Shown here: positions 1 to 7,624 of the stretch, piece by piece | How the letters are laid out: every line of letters begins with the position of its first letter | How positions within the stretch are numbered: position 1 is the stretch's first letter | Assembly (NCBI GenBank): GCA_046330225.1 | Contig: JAXLTD010000002.1 | Span: 496,001-560,000 of the forward strand | Length of the DNA stretch: 64,000 bases | Reading direction: 5' to 3' | Source of the DNA: CANJIV01 sp046330225 | Lineage (GTDB): Bacteria; Actinomycetota; Thermoleophilia; Solirubrobacterales; Solirubrobacteraceae | Translations under genes and position numbers: made by a program | The notes under the pieces: generated by a model | Told to the model about the DNA's origin: nothing | Seen by the model: the letters and a program-made list of their open reading frames with translations, nothing else | Databases searched by the model: none

Positions 1-1
1 G

Positions 2-418
2 TCGGTGCGCGACACGCCGCTGAGCATCAGCTACTCCTTCTTCCGCCGCCGCGACGCGGCCTGGCTGGAGGACATCGCGGTCGCCGGGCTGCCCCTGCCG
101 CGCGACGTCGTGCTCGCGGACCACGGGATCGCCCTCGGGCGCTCCCGGGTCGCGATCGAGACCAGCCAGTGCGGGCGGTTCGAGGCCGACCGCTTCGGCA
201 TCCCGCCCCGCGCCCCGGTGTTCCTCGTGCTCTGCACGGAGTTCTCGAGCGGCGACGGGGCGCCACGCCCGTTCGAAGCGGCCCGGGTCGAATACCGCGG
301 CGACCTCGTCCAGATCCGGCTTGAGGTCTCGGAGCGTTCGGCCGGCGAGCTCGACGCGATGTGGGAGCTTTCGGGGCAGGAGGGGGGACGCGAGCGTTCC
401 GACGCGCGCCGCGCTTGA
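2..418 (+). CDS. GntR-family regulator, C-terminal UTRA domain (5' end outside window)
   Basis: The frame is open at the left edge, so the N-terminal helix-turn-helix is missing and only about 138 residues are seen. The part from CGRFEADRFGIPP through VEYRGDLVQIRLEV matches the end of a UTRA ligand-binding domain (HutC subfamily of GntR regulators): an LGIP-like turn, a hydrophobic strand, then the YRGD strand pair. In this family UTRA binds a small effector and changes DNA binding. It converges on livM, whose stop is 15 bases away, so it could regulate the importer, but the FCD regulator at 10120 is the better candidate for the repeated operator. The GTG at position 5 is unlikely to be a true start because it would lie inside the domain. 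Confidence 0.7.
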   Translation, partial: SVRDTPLSISYSFFRRRDAAWLEDIAVAGLPLPRDVVLADHGIALGRSRVAIETSQCGRFEADRFGIPPRAPVFLVLCTEFSSGDGAPRPFEAARVEYRGDLVQIRLEVSERSAGELDAMWELSGQEGGRERSDARRA

Positions 419-432
419 GGCGGGCGGGGGGG

Positions 433-1584
433 TCAGGCGTCGGCCGGGGCGGCAGGCGGGCCGGCAGCTTCGGCGCCTGTGCCGGGCGGGGCGGCCGTCC
501 CCTCACTCGCGCCGGCCGCGGGCCCGCCGTCCGGGAGGGCAGCCCGCCCGCCACGGCGAGTCCGCCGGAGCGGCCAGGTGAACTCTCTGCCGCCCGTGAT
601 GCCGCGGGGCCGGAACAGCAGGATGAGGAGCATCGCCAAGGCAAGGCCGACCTCCTGAAGCCCCGGTCGGCCCGGCACCTTGATCACACCGAGGTCGACG
701 CCCTTCTCCACCTGACGCAGCCCGTACGTGAGCACTGAAACGGCGACGGGCCCGACGACTGCTCCGGCCACACTCTTCGTCCCGCCGACGACGAGCATCG
801 CGATCACGATGAACGTGATGTTCAGATAGAACGCGTCCGGGTTGAAGACCCCGAGGAACTGGGCGTACAGGAAGCCGCCGAGCCCGATGAAGAACGCGCT
901 CAGCACGAAGGCGATGCCGCGGTCGCGGGCGAGGTTGACCCCGATGCTCCGGGCGGCGACCTCGTCCTCACGGGATGCCCGGACCCGCAGGCCGGTCTTC
1001 GTCTCCTTGAACGCGTAGGCCGCCGCGATCGTCACCAGCGCCCCCACCAGCGCAACCGTCATCGTCGTGTTCGTCGGCACGCCGATCATGCTTTGGCGGC
1101 CGCGCGTAACGGCGGTCCAGTTGCTCGTGACGTCGTGGACGATCACGAGGACCGCGAACATCGCGAGGGAGATCGCGAGGCCTGGCAGCCGCATGAGCGG
1201 GATCGCGACGAGGAGCGCGAACACTGCCGCCGCGGTCGAGGCGAGCAGCGCCGCCGGCAGGCTCCCGAGCTCGGCGCTCCCCAGCCACGACGGAAGGTCA
1301 GGGAGCAGGAATCCCTTCTGGAGTGCCGGGATCGTCAACAGCGCGCCGGCGTAGGCCCCGATGGCCATGAAGCTCATGTGCCCGAACGAGAGGATGCCGG
1401 TGTTCCCCGCGAAGAAGAAGAACCCGACGACCAGCACGACGTTGATGAGCATCGTCGTCGCTTCGCGCTGCAGCACCGGCGAAGCCCACGAGGCGGCGAG
1501 CACGATGAGGGCAAGCGGAACCGCGAGCGCGGCGAACGGGAAGATTGCGCGCCAGACGGCTCCGAGGCGCTGACTGCCGTTCAT
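433..1584 (-). CDS. livM: Branched-chain amino acid-type ABC transporter permease LivM
   Basis: This is an integral-membrane permease of a HAAT-family importer, about 383 residues with many hydrophobic helices. The conserved LivM stretch GNTGILSFGHMSFMAIGAYAG sits in the first third, and the coupling-loop region SREDEVAARSIGV that contacts the ATPases lies mid-protein. The C-terminal 45 residues are Gly/Ala/Pro-rich and look disordered, an extension not usual for the family. It is the last gene of livKGFHM. The ATG at 1584 shares its A with the livH stop (TGATG), and a GTG one codon earlier is also possible. The true substrate could be a branched-chain amino acid or another amide or carboxylate, since HAAT importers are broad. 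Confidence 0.9.
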   Translation of the reverse strand: MNGSQRLGAVWRAIFPFAALAVPLALIVLAASWASPVLQREATTMLINVVLVVGFFFFAGNTGILSFGHMSFMAIGAYAGALLTIPALQKGFLLPDLPSWLGSAELGSLPAALLASTAAAVFALLVAIPLMRLPGLAISLAMFAVLVIVHDVTSNWTAVTRGRQSMIGVPTNTTMTVALVGALVTIAAAYAFKETKTGLRVRASREDEVAARSIGVNLARDRGIAFVLSAFFIGLGGFLYAQFLGVFNPDAFYLNITFIVIAMLVVGGTKSVAGAVVGPVAVSVLTYGLRQVEKGVDLGVIKVPGRPGLQEVGLALAMLLILLFRPRGITGGREFTWPLRRTRRGGRAALPDGGPAAGASEGTAAPPGTGAEAAGPPAAPADA

Positions 1585-2468
1585 CACACCCGCGCCTGAG
1601 CGGACTTGACGGTGAGCAGGCCGTGTGGCCGCACCAGCAGGATCAGGAAGACGATCCCGTAGACGAAGGCATCGCGGTAGGGCCGCAAGCTGGCGGGCAG
1701 CAGCGCCTCGAGGGCCACCGTGAGCACGCCGAGCGTGAAGGCGGCAAGGACCGAGCCCGGCAAGCTCCCGAGGCCTCCGAGGATCGTGGCGATGAACGCG
1801 ATCAGCACGGGAGAGAGGCCGATGAGCGGCGTGACCGTGCCGCCCTGGGCGACGACGAGCAGCGCCGCGGCGGTCGCGAGCACGCCGCTGATCGCGAAGG
1901 CGGCGGCGATGATCCGGTTGGCCCGCACGCCGAGAAGGCGAGCCATGTTGAAGTCCTCGGCGGCCGCCCGCATCTGAACCCCGATCGTGGTGCGCTTCAA
2001 CAGGAGCGCCAGCCCGCCGACGAGCACGACCGTCACCGCAACGGTGATGATGCTCAGCGCGCTGATCCGGAGGTCGCCGACCTGCACCGACCCGCTGAAG
2101 ATGTCCGGCAGCCGGATGCCGCGCGGCCGGGCGCCGAAGATGACGAGCGCGAGGTTCGAGAGCAGGAAGCTGACGGCGAAGGAGGTCACCAGGAGCGTGT
2201 CGTCGCTCGCGCCCCGGACCGGCCGGAACGCGACCCGCTCCATCGCCAGCGCAGCCACGACGACCGTTGCAACCACGAGCGCGATCCGCACCGAGAACGG
2301 GATGTCGGCGAACAGGAAGAGCGCGTAGCCGCCGATCATGATGAGCTCGCCGTGGGCGAAGTTGATCAAGCGCATGATTCCGTACAGGAGGGCCACGCCG
2401 AGCGCGAGCAGCGCGAAGAGGCTGCCGAGGCTCACGGCGTCGATCACGTTCTGGAGGAACTCGGTCAC
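1584..2468 (-). CDS. livH: Branched-chain amino acid-type ABC transporter permease LivH
   Basis: This is the second permease subunit of the importer, 294 residues and of normal family length. It carries the typical LivH N-terminus (GSLFALLALGVALLYGIMRL), the INFAHGE motif at about residue 36 and a second conserved loop (MRAAAEDFNMARLLGV) that engages the ATP-binding subunits. The GTG start at 2468 has a GGAG Shine-Dalgarno about 8 bases upstream. It lies 13 bases after livF and overlaps livM by one base, which implies a single transcript and coupled translation. Confidence 0.92.
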   Translation of the reverse strand: MTEFLQNVIDAVSLGSLFALLALGVALLYGIMRLINFAHGELIMIGGYALFLFADIPFSVRIALVVATVVVAALAMERVAFRPVRGASDDTLLVTSFAVSFLLSNLALVIFGARPRGIRLPDIFSGSVQVGDLRISALSIITVAVTVVLVGGLALLLKRTTIGVQMRAAAEDFNMARLLGVRANRIIAAAFAISGVLATAAALLVVAQGGTVTPLIGLSPVLIAFIATILGGLGSLPGSVLAAFTLGVLTVALEALLPASLRPYRDAFVYGIVFLILLVRPHGLLTVKSAQARV

Positions 2469-2481
2469 TGGCGCGCTCCGT

Positions 2482-3201
2482 TCATGCCCCGAGGTAGGCC
2501 TGCTCGACGGCGTCGATGGCCGGCAGCGACGGGCCGGCGCCGGAGAGCGCGATCTTCCCCGACCGCAGCACGTACGCCCGGTCGGCGAACGCCAGCGTGC
2601 GCCGCGCGTTCTGTTCGACCAGGAGGATCGTCACGCCTTCGTTGCGCAGGTCCTGCAGCAGGCGGAAAACGTCCTCGACGACGAGCGGCGCGAGGCCCAG
2701 CGAGGGCTCGTCGAGCAGCAGCAGCTTGGGGCGAAGCATCAGGGCGCGGGCGATCGCGAGTTGCTGCTGCTCGCCGCCGGAGAGCTTGCCCGCGATGGTC
2801 CCGGCGTAGCGCTCGAGGACCGGGAAGCGCGCAAGGATCCGCTCGAGGTCCGCCGCGACCTCGCCGTCTCTGCGCGTCGTGGCGCCCAGCCGCAGGTTCT
2901 CGGCGACCGTGAGCGTTCCGAAGATGTGGCGGCCCTCGGGAACCAGCGTGATACCGCGGCGCACGATCCGCTCGGGCACCTGGCGGTGGAGCGGCTCGCC
3001 GCCGAAGCGAACAGTGCCCTGCGTCGGCGACGTGAGGCCGACGATGCTCGAGAGGGTTGTCGTCTTCCCGGCGCCGTTGGGCCCGAGGAGGATCACGATC
3101 TCGCCCGCGCCGACCTCGAGCGTCACGCCGCGCAGCGCGGCGATGCCGCCATACGAGACGTGGAGGTCCTCGACCTGGAGCATGGGGCTAGTCGACGTCA
3201 T
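2482..3201 (-). CDS. livF: ABC transporter ATP-binding protein LivF
   Basis: This is a cytoplasmic ATPase of about 239 residues. Walker A is GPNGAGKTTT, the signature is LSGGEQQQLAIARAL and Walker B is LLLLDEPSLGLAP, followed by the switch His replaced in the usual LivF way (LLVEQNARRTL). The -SLGLAP and VEQNA features separate LivF from LivG. The start at 3201 overlaps livG by 14 bases. An ATG at 3183 (MLQVEDL) fits the family N-terminus equally well and would leave a 4-base gap; neither has a clear ribosome site. It pairs with LivG to energise LivHM. Confidence 0.92.
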   Translation of the reverse strand: MTSTSPMLQVEDLHVSYGGIAALRGVTLEVGAGEIVILLGPNGAGKTTTLSSIVGLTSPTQGTVRFGGEPLHRQVPERIVRRGITLVPEGRHIFGTLTVAENLRLGATTRRDGEVAADLERILARFPVLERYAGTIAGKLSGGEQQQLAIARALMLRPKLLLLDEPSLGLAPLVVEDVFRLLQDLRNEGVTILLVEQNARRTLAFADRAYVLRSGKIALSGAGPSLPAIDAVEQAYLGA

Positions 3202-3958
3202 CGCCGAGATAGGCCGCTACGACGGCCGGGTCGGATCGCACCTCGTCGGGGGTCCCGATGCAGATCGTCCGTCCGTAGTTGAGGACCTGGATCCGGTGGC
3301 AGAGCCGCATGATCACGCGCATGTCGTGCTCGATCAGCAGCACCCCGCAGCCGACGCTGTCCGGCAGGGTCTGGAGCCGCCCGATCAGCGCCTCGCTCTC
3401 CTGGTCGTTGAGTCCGGCGGCGGGCTCGTCGAGCAGCGCGTAGCGCGGCCTGCGGGCAAGCGCCCGGGCGATCTCCGCATGACGCTGCTCGCCATAGGAG
3501 AGCGACTCGGCCGGCAGGTGGGCCCGGTCCGAGAGCCCCATGAACTCCAGCAGCTCCGCGGCACGGGCCTTCGCCTTGCGGCGGGCGACCCGTCGTCCCC
3601 CGACGCCGACTTCGACGTTCTCGAGGGTGCTCAGGTGGGCGAACAGACGGCCGCTCTGGAATGTCCGGCTCACGCCATGGTGCGCCAGCTTGTGCGCTGG
3701 CCATCGGGTCACGGCTTCGCCGTCGAGCCGCAGCTCGCCGGCGGACGGCCGTTGAAAGCCGGTGAGTGCGTTGACCAGCGTTGTCTTCCCCGCGCCGTTC
3801 GGCCCGATCAGGCCCAGGATCTCGCCACGCCCGAGGTCGAGGTTCACGCCGTCGACGGCCTTGACGCCAGCGAAATGGACGCGCAGATCGCGGCACGAAA
3901 GCGTGTCATCCGGGACGGGATCCCGCGCGTCGGCCGCTGGCGCCTGGTCCGGCGGCAT
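3188..3958 (-). CDS. livG: ABC transporter ATP-binding protein LivG
   Basis: This is the second ATPase of the importer, 256 residues. It shows Walker A GPNGAGKTT, a signature LSYGEQRHAEIARALA, Walker B ALLDEPAAGLN and the H-loop LLIEHDM. LivG subunits typically have the AAGLN and IEHDM pair seen here. The SYGEQ signature replaces the canonical SGGQ, which is usual for LivG. The N-terminal 18 residues are an unstructured Pro/Asp-rich extension. The start codon directly abuts the livK stop with no spacer. Confidence 0.92.
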   Translation of the reverse strand: MPPDQAPAADARDPVPDDTLSCRDLRVHFAGVKAVDGVNLDLGRGEILGLIGPNGAGKTTLVNALTGFQRPSAGELRLDGEAVTRWPAHKLAHHGVSRTFQSGRLFAHLSTLENVEVGVGGRRVARRKAKARAAELLEFMGLSDRAHLPAESLSYGEQRHAEIARALARRPRYALLDEPAAGLNDQESEALIGRLQTLPDSVGCGVLLIEHDMRVIMRLCHRIQVLNYGRTICIGTPDEVRSDPAVVAAYLGDDVD

Positions 3959-5176
3959 CTAGCCCTTGGGGATCGGCACGACCTTGGGTGTCCATGTCTC
4001 GACGAAGCTGGTCTTGCCGTCCTGGATCTTGAGGATCCGGAACTCCCGCTTGAACGTGATGTGGTACTTCGGCGTGAAGGTGGTTGCGCCCACGAGCAGC
4101 TTCTCGTTGTTGAACGTCTCCAGAGCCTTCTGGAGCTTGGGCCCGTCGGTGCTCTTCGACTTCGCATAGGCGCGCTGGAGGGCCTCGATCACGCTGTAGC
4201 CGGTCGTGAAGCCGGCCGCGTAGTCCGGCGCCTTGCCGGTCGCCTTCGTGAATGCCGTGATCACGCGCTTGACCTCGGGGCTCGGGTCGTCGCCGAACAC
4301 CGACGCGTACGCCATCGTCCAGACGTTGCTGATGTTGGGAACGGCGTCCTTCCAGAAGTCGCCGTCCATGGTGGAGTCGCCCGCGATCGGGATGTCGACG
4401 CCGCCGTTGCGCAACTGCTTCATCGCGCTCGCCGATCCAGGCATGTAGCTGGCGACGTAGATGACGTCCGGCTTGGTTGCGAGGCCCTTGATCCGGGTCA
4501 CCTGGGAGGCGATGGACTGGTCGTCCTGTTTGAACGTGTCCTGTCCGACGACCGTGCCGCCGAGCTGCTTGAAGCGCTGGGTAAAGCCGTAGGCGGACTG
4601 GATGTCGAAGTCGATGGTGTTGTCGAGCAGGACGTAGGCCGTCTTGTACCCGAGCTTCTCATTGGTGTACTCGGCCATCGTGGCGCCCTCGGAAGTTGCC
4701 GCTGGCGCCATCGTGAAGGCGAGCGGCCCGATGCCGCTGGGACCGAACTTCGTCGAGCCTGCGCAACTCGACATGGCGACGACGTTCTTCTTCTGCGCGG
4801 CGAGCGCGATCGGCGCCCCGAAGTCGAAGTCGCAGGTCGTCATGACGAAGTTCGCGCCCTTGTCGAGGACCTCAGCCGCGGCGGTCACGCCCTGAGCGAG
4901 GTCGGACTTGGTGTCGGACTCGACGAACTTGATCTTGCGGCCGTCCAGGCCGCCCGATGCGTTGATTTCGGCGATCTTCACCTTCGCCGCCGCAACCGCG
5001 GGGACGTCAAACGCCGCGAGGAAGCCCGACTTGGCGGTGGCGAAGCCGACCGTGATCGGCCCGCTCTCGGCGGTCGCCGTGGTCGAGTCCGACCCGTTGT
5101 CGCTGCTTCCGCAGCCCGCGGCGACGACCGAAATGCTGGCCAGGGTGAGGGCCCCGAGACAGACGATGCGCTTCAT
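3959..5176 (-). CDS. livK: Substrate-binding lipoprotein of the Liv-type importer
   Basis: This is an extracytoplasmic, lipid-anchored binding protein of 405 residues. It has a basic N-terminus, a hydrophobic core and the lipobox VAAGC with Cys22 as acylation site, followed by a Ser/Thr/Asp-rich linker. The mature part is a periplasmic-binding-protein type I fold of the Leu/Ile/Val family (ITVGFATAKSGFLAAF; EINASGGLDGRKIKFVESD). I chose ATG 5176 over the in-frame upstream start because GGGAGGTT stands in front of it and a signal peptide then begins at residue 1. It heads the five-gene importer operon, and the operator pair at 5235-5266 covers its promoter. The ligand cannot be read from sequence. 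Confidence 0.9.
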   Translation of the reverse strand: MKRIVCLGALTLASISVVAAGCGSSDNGSDSTTATAESGPITVGFATAKSGFLAAFDVPAVAAAKVKIAEINASGGLDGRKIKFVESDTKSDLAQGVTAAAEVLDKGANFVMTTCDFDFGAPIALAAQKKNVVAMSSCAGSTKFGPSGIGPLAFTMAPAATSEGATMAEYTNEKLGYKTAYVLLDNTIDFDIQSAYGFTQRFKQLGGTVVGQDTFKQDDQSIASQVTRIKGLATKPDVIYVASYMPGSASAMKQLRNGGVDIPIAGDSTMDGDFWKDAVPNISNVWTMAYASVFGDDPSPEVKRVITAFTKATGKAPDYAAGFTTGYSVIEALQRAYAKSKSTDGPKLQKALETFNNEKLLVGATTFTPKYHITFKREFRILKIQDGKTSFVETWTPKVVPIPKG

Positions 5177-5234
5177 CCCAACCTCCCAGTTGTGCCGGCC
5201 GCCGCACGCCGTTCGTGGATCGGTCACCGACCTA

Positions 5235-5266
5235 CTTCGGATCCGAAGCTAACAGAACTGGATCCA
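5235..5266 (-). promoter_or_regulatory. livK promoter with paired GGATCC operators
   Basis: Two palindromes lie upstream of livK: a perfect 14-bp CTTCGGATCCGAAG (5235-5248) and TGGATCCA (5259-5266). The centres of their GGATCC cores are 21 bp apart, the same spacing as at 7596-7624 and 14695-14723. On the minus strand a -10-like TAGCTT (5251-5246) sits between them and abuts the downstream palindrome, exactly as TAAGAT does in front of the acyl-CoA ligase gene. Inference: an operator pair for a dimeric GntR-type repressor, probably the FCD protein at 10120. Confidence 0.7.
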
Positions 5267-5305
5267 AGAAACAAGCAAAGGGCTGTGCGCCCACGGTCGC
5301 GGCGG

Positions 5306-6094
5306 TCACGCGTAGAACTCGGGCGGATGCCGCAGGGACGGCCAGATCACCGGGCAGTGGCCCGGAACGAGCCGCGCCCCCTCGGCCGCCGCCAAGGCGA
5401 CCAGCCGGTCGTGCGATTCACGACGGCGCGGCGCGTCTTGCGGCCGGGCCGAGGCTCCGATCGGGATGTTGCGCTCGAGGTTCTCCGCGAGGTCGATCGC
5501 GTCGATCGCGAAGAGCCACTTCCCCGAAGGAAGCGTGACGAGGTAGGACATGTGCCCCGGTGTGTGGCCGGGAGTGAAGATCGCCTCGATGCCCGCCGCG
5601 ATGCGCCCGTCGCCACCGAGCGGCTGCCAGCGCAGGTCCCGGCCTTCGTAGTCCGGGCGCCAGTAGGCGTGCTCGGTGCGCGCCTCGCTGAGCGCGAACG
5701 CCAACTCGAGTTCCTGGATGAAGATGGGAGGCCCGCCGGCGAAGTGCGACAGGCCGCCGGAGTGGTCGAGATGCAGGTGGCTCACCGCCACGCCCGCGAA
5801 ATGCCCGGGCTCCAGGCCGCAGGCGGCGAGCTGGGAGAGGAGCGGGTCGCGATCCGTGTCGAAGTCGGGGTCGCCCCAGACGTACACCTCGCGGTAGCGC
5901 TCCGGGTGGGTGCGCAGCCCGTCGCCCATCCCGGTCTCCAGAAGGAACCACCCGTCAGGCGAATGCACCGCGATCGCGATGACCGGGCAGCGGAACACCT
6001 CGTCACCGGCCCCTTCCACCGAGATCCAGCGCGGCACGCGCTCGTGGCCGAGCGTGAGGCAGTACAGCCGGCTGCAGACCCCGTTTGCGGTCAC
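5306..6094 (-). CDS. Metallo-beta-lactamase fold hydrolase, N-acyl-homoserine lactonase-like
   Basis: The product is 262 residues. The zinc motif SHLHLDHSGG gives the HxHxDH signature, the second metal region is TPGHTPGHMSY, then FAIDAIDL (bridging Asp) and VPGHCPVIW (last His). This order and the FIQELELAF insert match AiiA-type lactonases, which open lactone rings, but many relatives act on other esters or thioesters. The GTG at 6094 has GGGAG upstream and begins 13 bases after the aldehyde dehydrogenase stop, so the two form an operon. A much longer upstream reading frame only shadows the dehydrogenase gene. Confidence 0.8.
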   Translation of the reverse strand: MTANGVCSRLYCLTLGHERVPRWISVEGAGDEVFRCPVIAIAVHSPDGWFLLETGMGDGLRTHPERYREVYVWGDPDFDTDRDPLLSQLAACGLEPGHFAGVAVSHLHLDHSGGLSHFAGGPPIFIQELELAFALSEARTEHAYWRPDYEGRDLRWQPLGGDGRIAAGIEAIFTPGHTPGHMSYLVTLPSGKWLFAIDAIDLAENLERNIPIGASARPQDAPRRRESHDRLVALAAAEGARLVPGHCPVIWPSLRHPPEFYA

Positions 6095-6107
6095 AGCCGG
6101 GCTCCCG

Positions 6108-7577
6108 TCATGGGAACTCGTCGCCCGCGATCGCGCTCTTCCAGTAGATGGTCTGGCTCTTGGTGAAGAACCGAATCGCCTCCTCGCCCTGCTCCGGGTC
6201 GCCGCTCCCGGAGGCTTTCCAGCCACCGGTCGGGGCCTGAACCTCGAGCCCGGTCGACGCGCGGTTGATCGCAAGCATGCCAACGTCAAGCTGGTTGCAG
6301 AGCTGGCGGACCCGGTCGATGTCGCGCCCGAAGACAGAGGCGACCAGCCCGTACTCCGTGTCATTGGCCACGCGCGCGAGGTCCGCGTCGTCGACCGCGT
6401 CCAGGATCGTGAGCACCGGGCCAAAGGCCTCGCGGCGCCCGAACGTGCTGTCGCGGCTGCCGGCGCCCACCAGGGCCGGGGCCATCGCGGCAGCCCCGCC
6501 TGTCTCCGGGCCCCGGGCCAGGACGGTGTCGCCCGCCGCTGCCGCCGCCGCAAGCCGGCCCTCGAGTTCGTCCCGCTTGGCGGCGTCGATGACCGGGCCG
6601 CCCCAGACGCCCTCCTCGCGCGGATCGCCCCAAGGCACCGCACGGGTCAGCTCGGCCAGGCGCCCGGCCAGCTCATCGCGGATGCCCGGGGTCGCGATCA
6701 CGACACTGGTGGCCGTGCACTTCTGCCCGGCGAATCCGAAGGCCGCGCGAGCGATGGCCTCGGCGGCCTCTGGGCCCGCGTCGTCGAGCACCACGGCCAC
6801 GTTCTTGCCGCCCAGCTCGCCCTGCATCCGGATCCCACGGCGGGCGACCCGGGCGCGGATCGCCTCGCCGACATCGGTTGAGCCCGTGAAGGACACCGCG
6901 GCCAGATCCTCGTCGAAAAGGGGGGCCGCCGACCGGCCCGAGGCCAGCACGAGGGACAGCGCGCCCTCGGCCAGGCCGGCATCGAGCAGGCAGGCCGCGA
7001 GGGCAGACGCGCACCCCATCGCCGCCGTGGCCGGCTTCCAGATCACCGGATTGCCGCAGGCCAGGGCGGGGGCGATCTTCCAGGCCGGGATCGCGAACGG
7101 GAAGTTCCACGGCGTGATCAACAGGCAGGGCCCGATGGGGCGGCGACGCGTAAGGATCGCCACCTCGGGCTCGGTCGCCGGCACGAGCGTTCCGCGGGCG
7201 CCCGTCGCCTGGCCGGCGTAGTAGTCGAGCACCCGCGCGGTGCGTTCGACTTCGGCGCGCGCCTCCTGCGCGGGCTTGCCGACCTCGCGCACCGCGAGGT
7301 GCGCCAGCGCAGCGGCGCGGTCGCGCACAAGGCCGGCTGCGCGCGCCAGGACGTCGCCGCGCGCCGACCAGCGAGCCGAGCCGAACGGCTTCGCGCTCGC
7401 AGCAGCTGCGGCCACGGCTCGCTGGAGCACGGCCGGCCCGGCATCGTGCGCCTCGGTCACCGGCGTCCCTGTCCACGGGTCGACGGAGCGGATAGCCGGG
7501 CCGTCGCCTGCGGCCGCGGTGCCCTCCACGAGGCTGGTGGCGCGGACTGCCGGCGGGGCGTCTTCAAAGGCGAGCAT
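6108..7577 (-). CDS. NAD(P)-dependent aldehyde dehydrogenase
   Basis: This enzyme of the ALDH superfamily oxidises an aldehyde to an acid; it has 489 residues, normal for the family. Landmarks are TPWNFPFAIPAWKIAPALACGN in the cofactor region, the general-base Glu254 in MQGELGGKN and catalytic Cys287 in GFAGQKCTATS. Family comparison suggests a semialdehyde dehydrogenase, but the substrate is not fixed by sequence. The start is leaderless: TAGAGT (7589-7584, minus strand) ends six bases before the ATG. The gene is divergent from the acyl-CoA ligase and shares its operator pair. In context it would oxidise the semialdehyde made by the transaminase at 12633. Confidence 0.9.
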   Translation of the reverse strand: MLAFEDAPPAVRATSLVEGTAAAGDGPAIRSVDPWTGTPVTEAHDAGPAVLQRAVAAAAASAKPFGSARWSARGDVLARAAGLVRDRAAALAHLAVREVGKPAQEARAEVERTARVLDYYAGQATGARGTLVPATEPEVAILTRRRPIGPCLLITPWNFPFAIPAWKIAPALACGNPVIWKPATAAMGCASALAACLLDAGLAEGALSLVLASGRSAAPLFDEDLAAVSFTGSTDVGEAIRARVARRGIRMQGELGGKNVAVVLDDAGPEAAEAIARAAFGFAGQKCTATSVVIATPGIRDELAGRLAELTRAVPWGDPREEGVWGGPVIDAAKRDELEGRLAAAAAAGDTVLARGPETGGAAAMAPALVGAGSRDSTFGRREAFGPVLTILDAVDDADLARVANDTEYGLVASVFGRDIDRVRQLCNQLDVGMLAINRASTGLEVQAPTGGWKASGSGDPEQGEEAIRFFTKSQTIYWKSAIAGDEFP

Positions 7578-7583
7578 CGGGCG

Positions 7584-7624
7584 ACTCTATCAATGTGGAT
7601 CCATTCAGTCTAAGATTGGATCCA
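7584..7624. promoter_or_regulatory. Divergent leaderless promoters with two TGGATCCA operators
   Basis: The 46-base gap between two divergent genes holds both -10 hexamers and both operators. For the minus strand, TAGAGT (7589-7584) lies 6 bases from ATG 7577. For the plus strand, TAAGAT (7611-7616) lies 7 bases from ATG 7624. Perfect palindromes TGGATCCA lie at 7596-7603 and 7617-7624, 21 bp centre to centre. The second fills the space between the -10 and the start codon and includes its A, so a bound protein would block the plus-strand gene directly. No Shine-Dalgarno is visible for either gene. Confidence 0.75.

Noticed and set aside
5..418. GTG at position 5 as a true start of a small protein
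   Set aside because: It lies inside the UTRA domain, and the frame is open to the window edge, so the gene is cut by the edge.
1545..6166. Very long plus-strand open frames (455 and 1095 codons) opposite the liv operon
   Set aside because: They are antisense shadows of livM-livK and the hydrolase gene, made of Arg/Glu/Asp/Gly-rich low-complexity protein with no domain; the minus-strand genes have clear motifs.
6095..6643. Upstream extension of the lactonase-like hydrolase frame
   Set aside because: The extension lies inside the aldehyde dehydrogenase gene and has no domain; GTG 6094 has a ribosome site and opens on the conserved fold.
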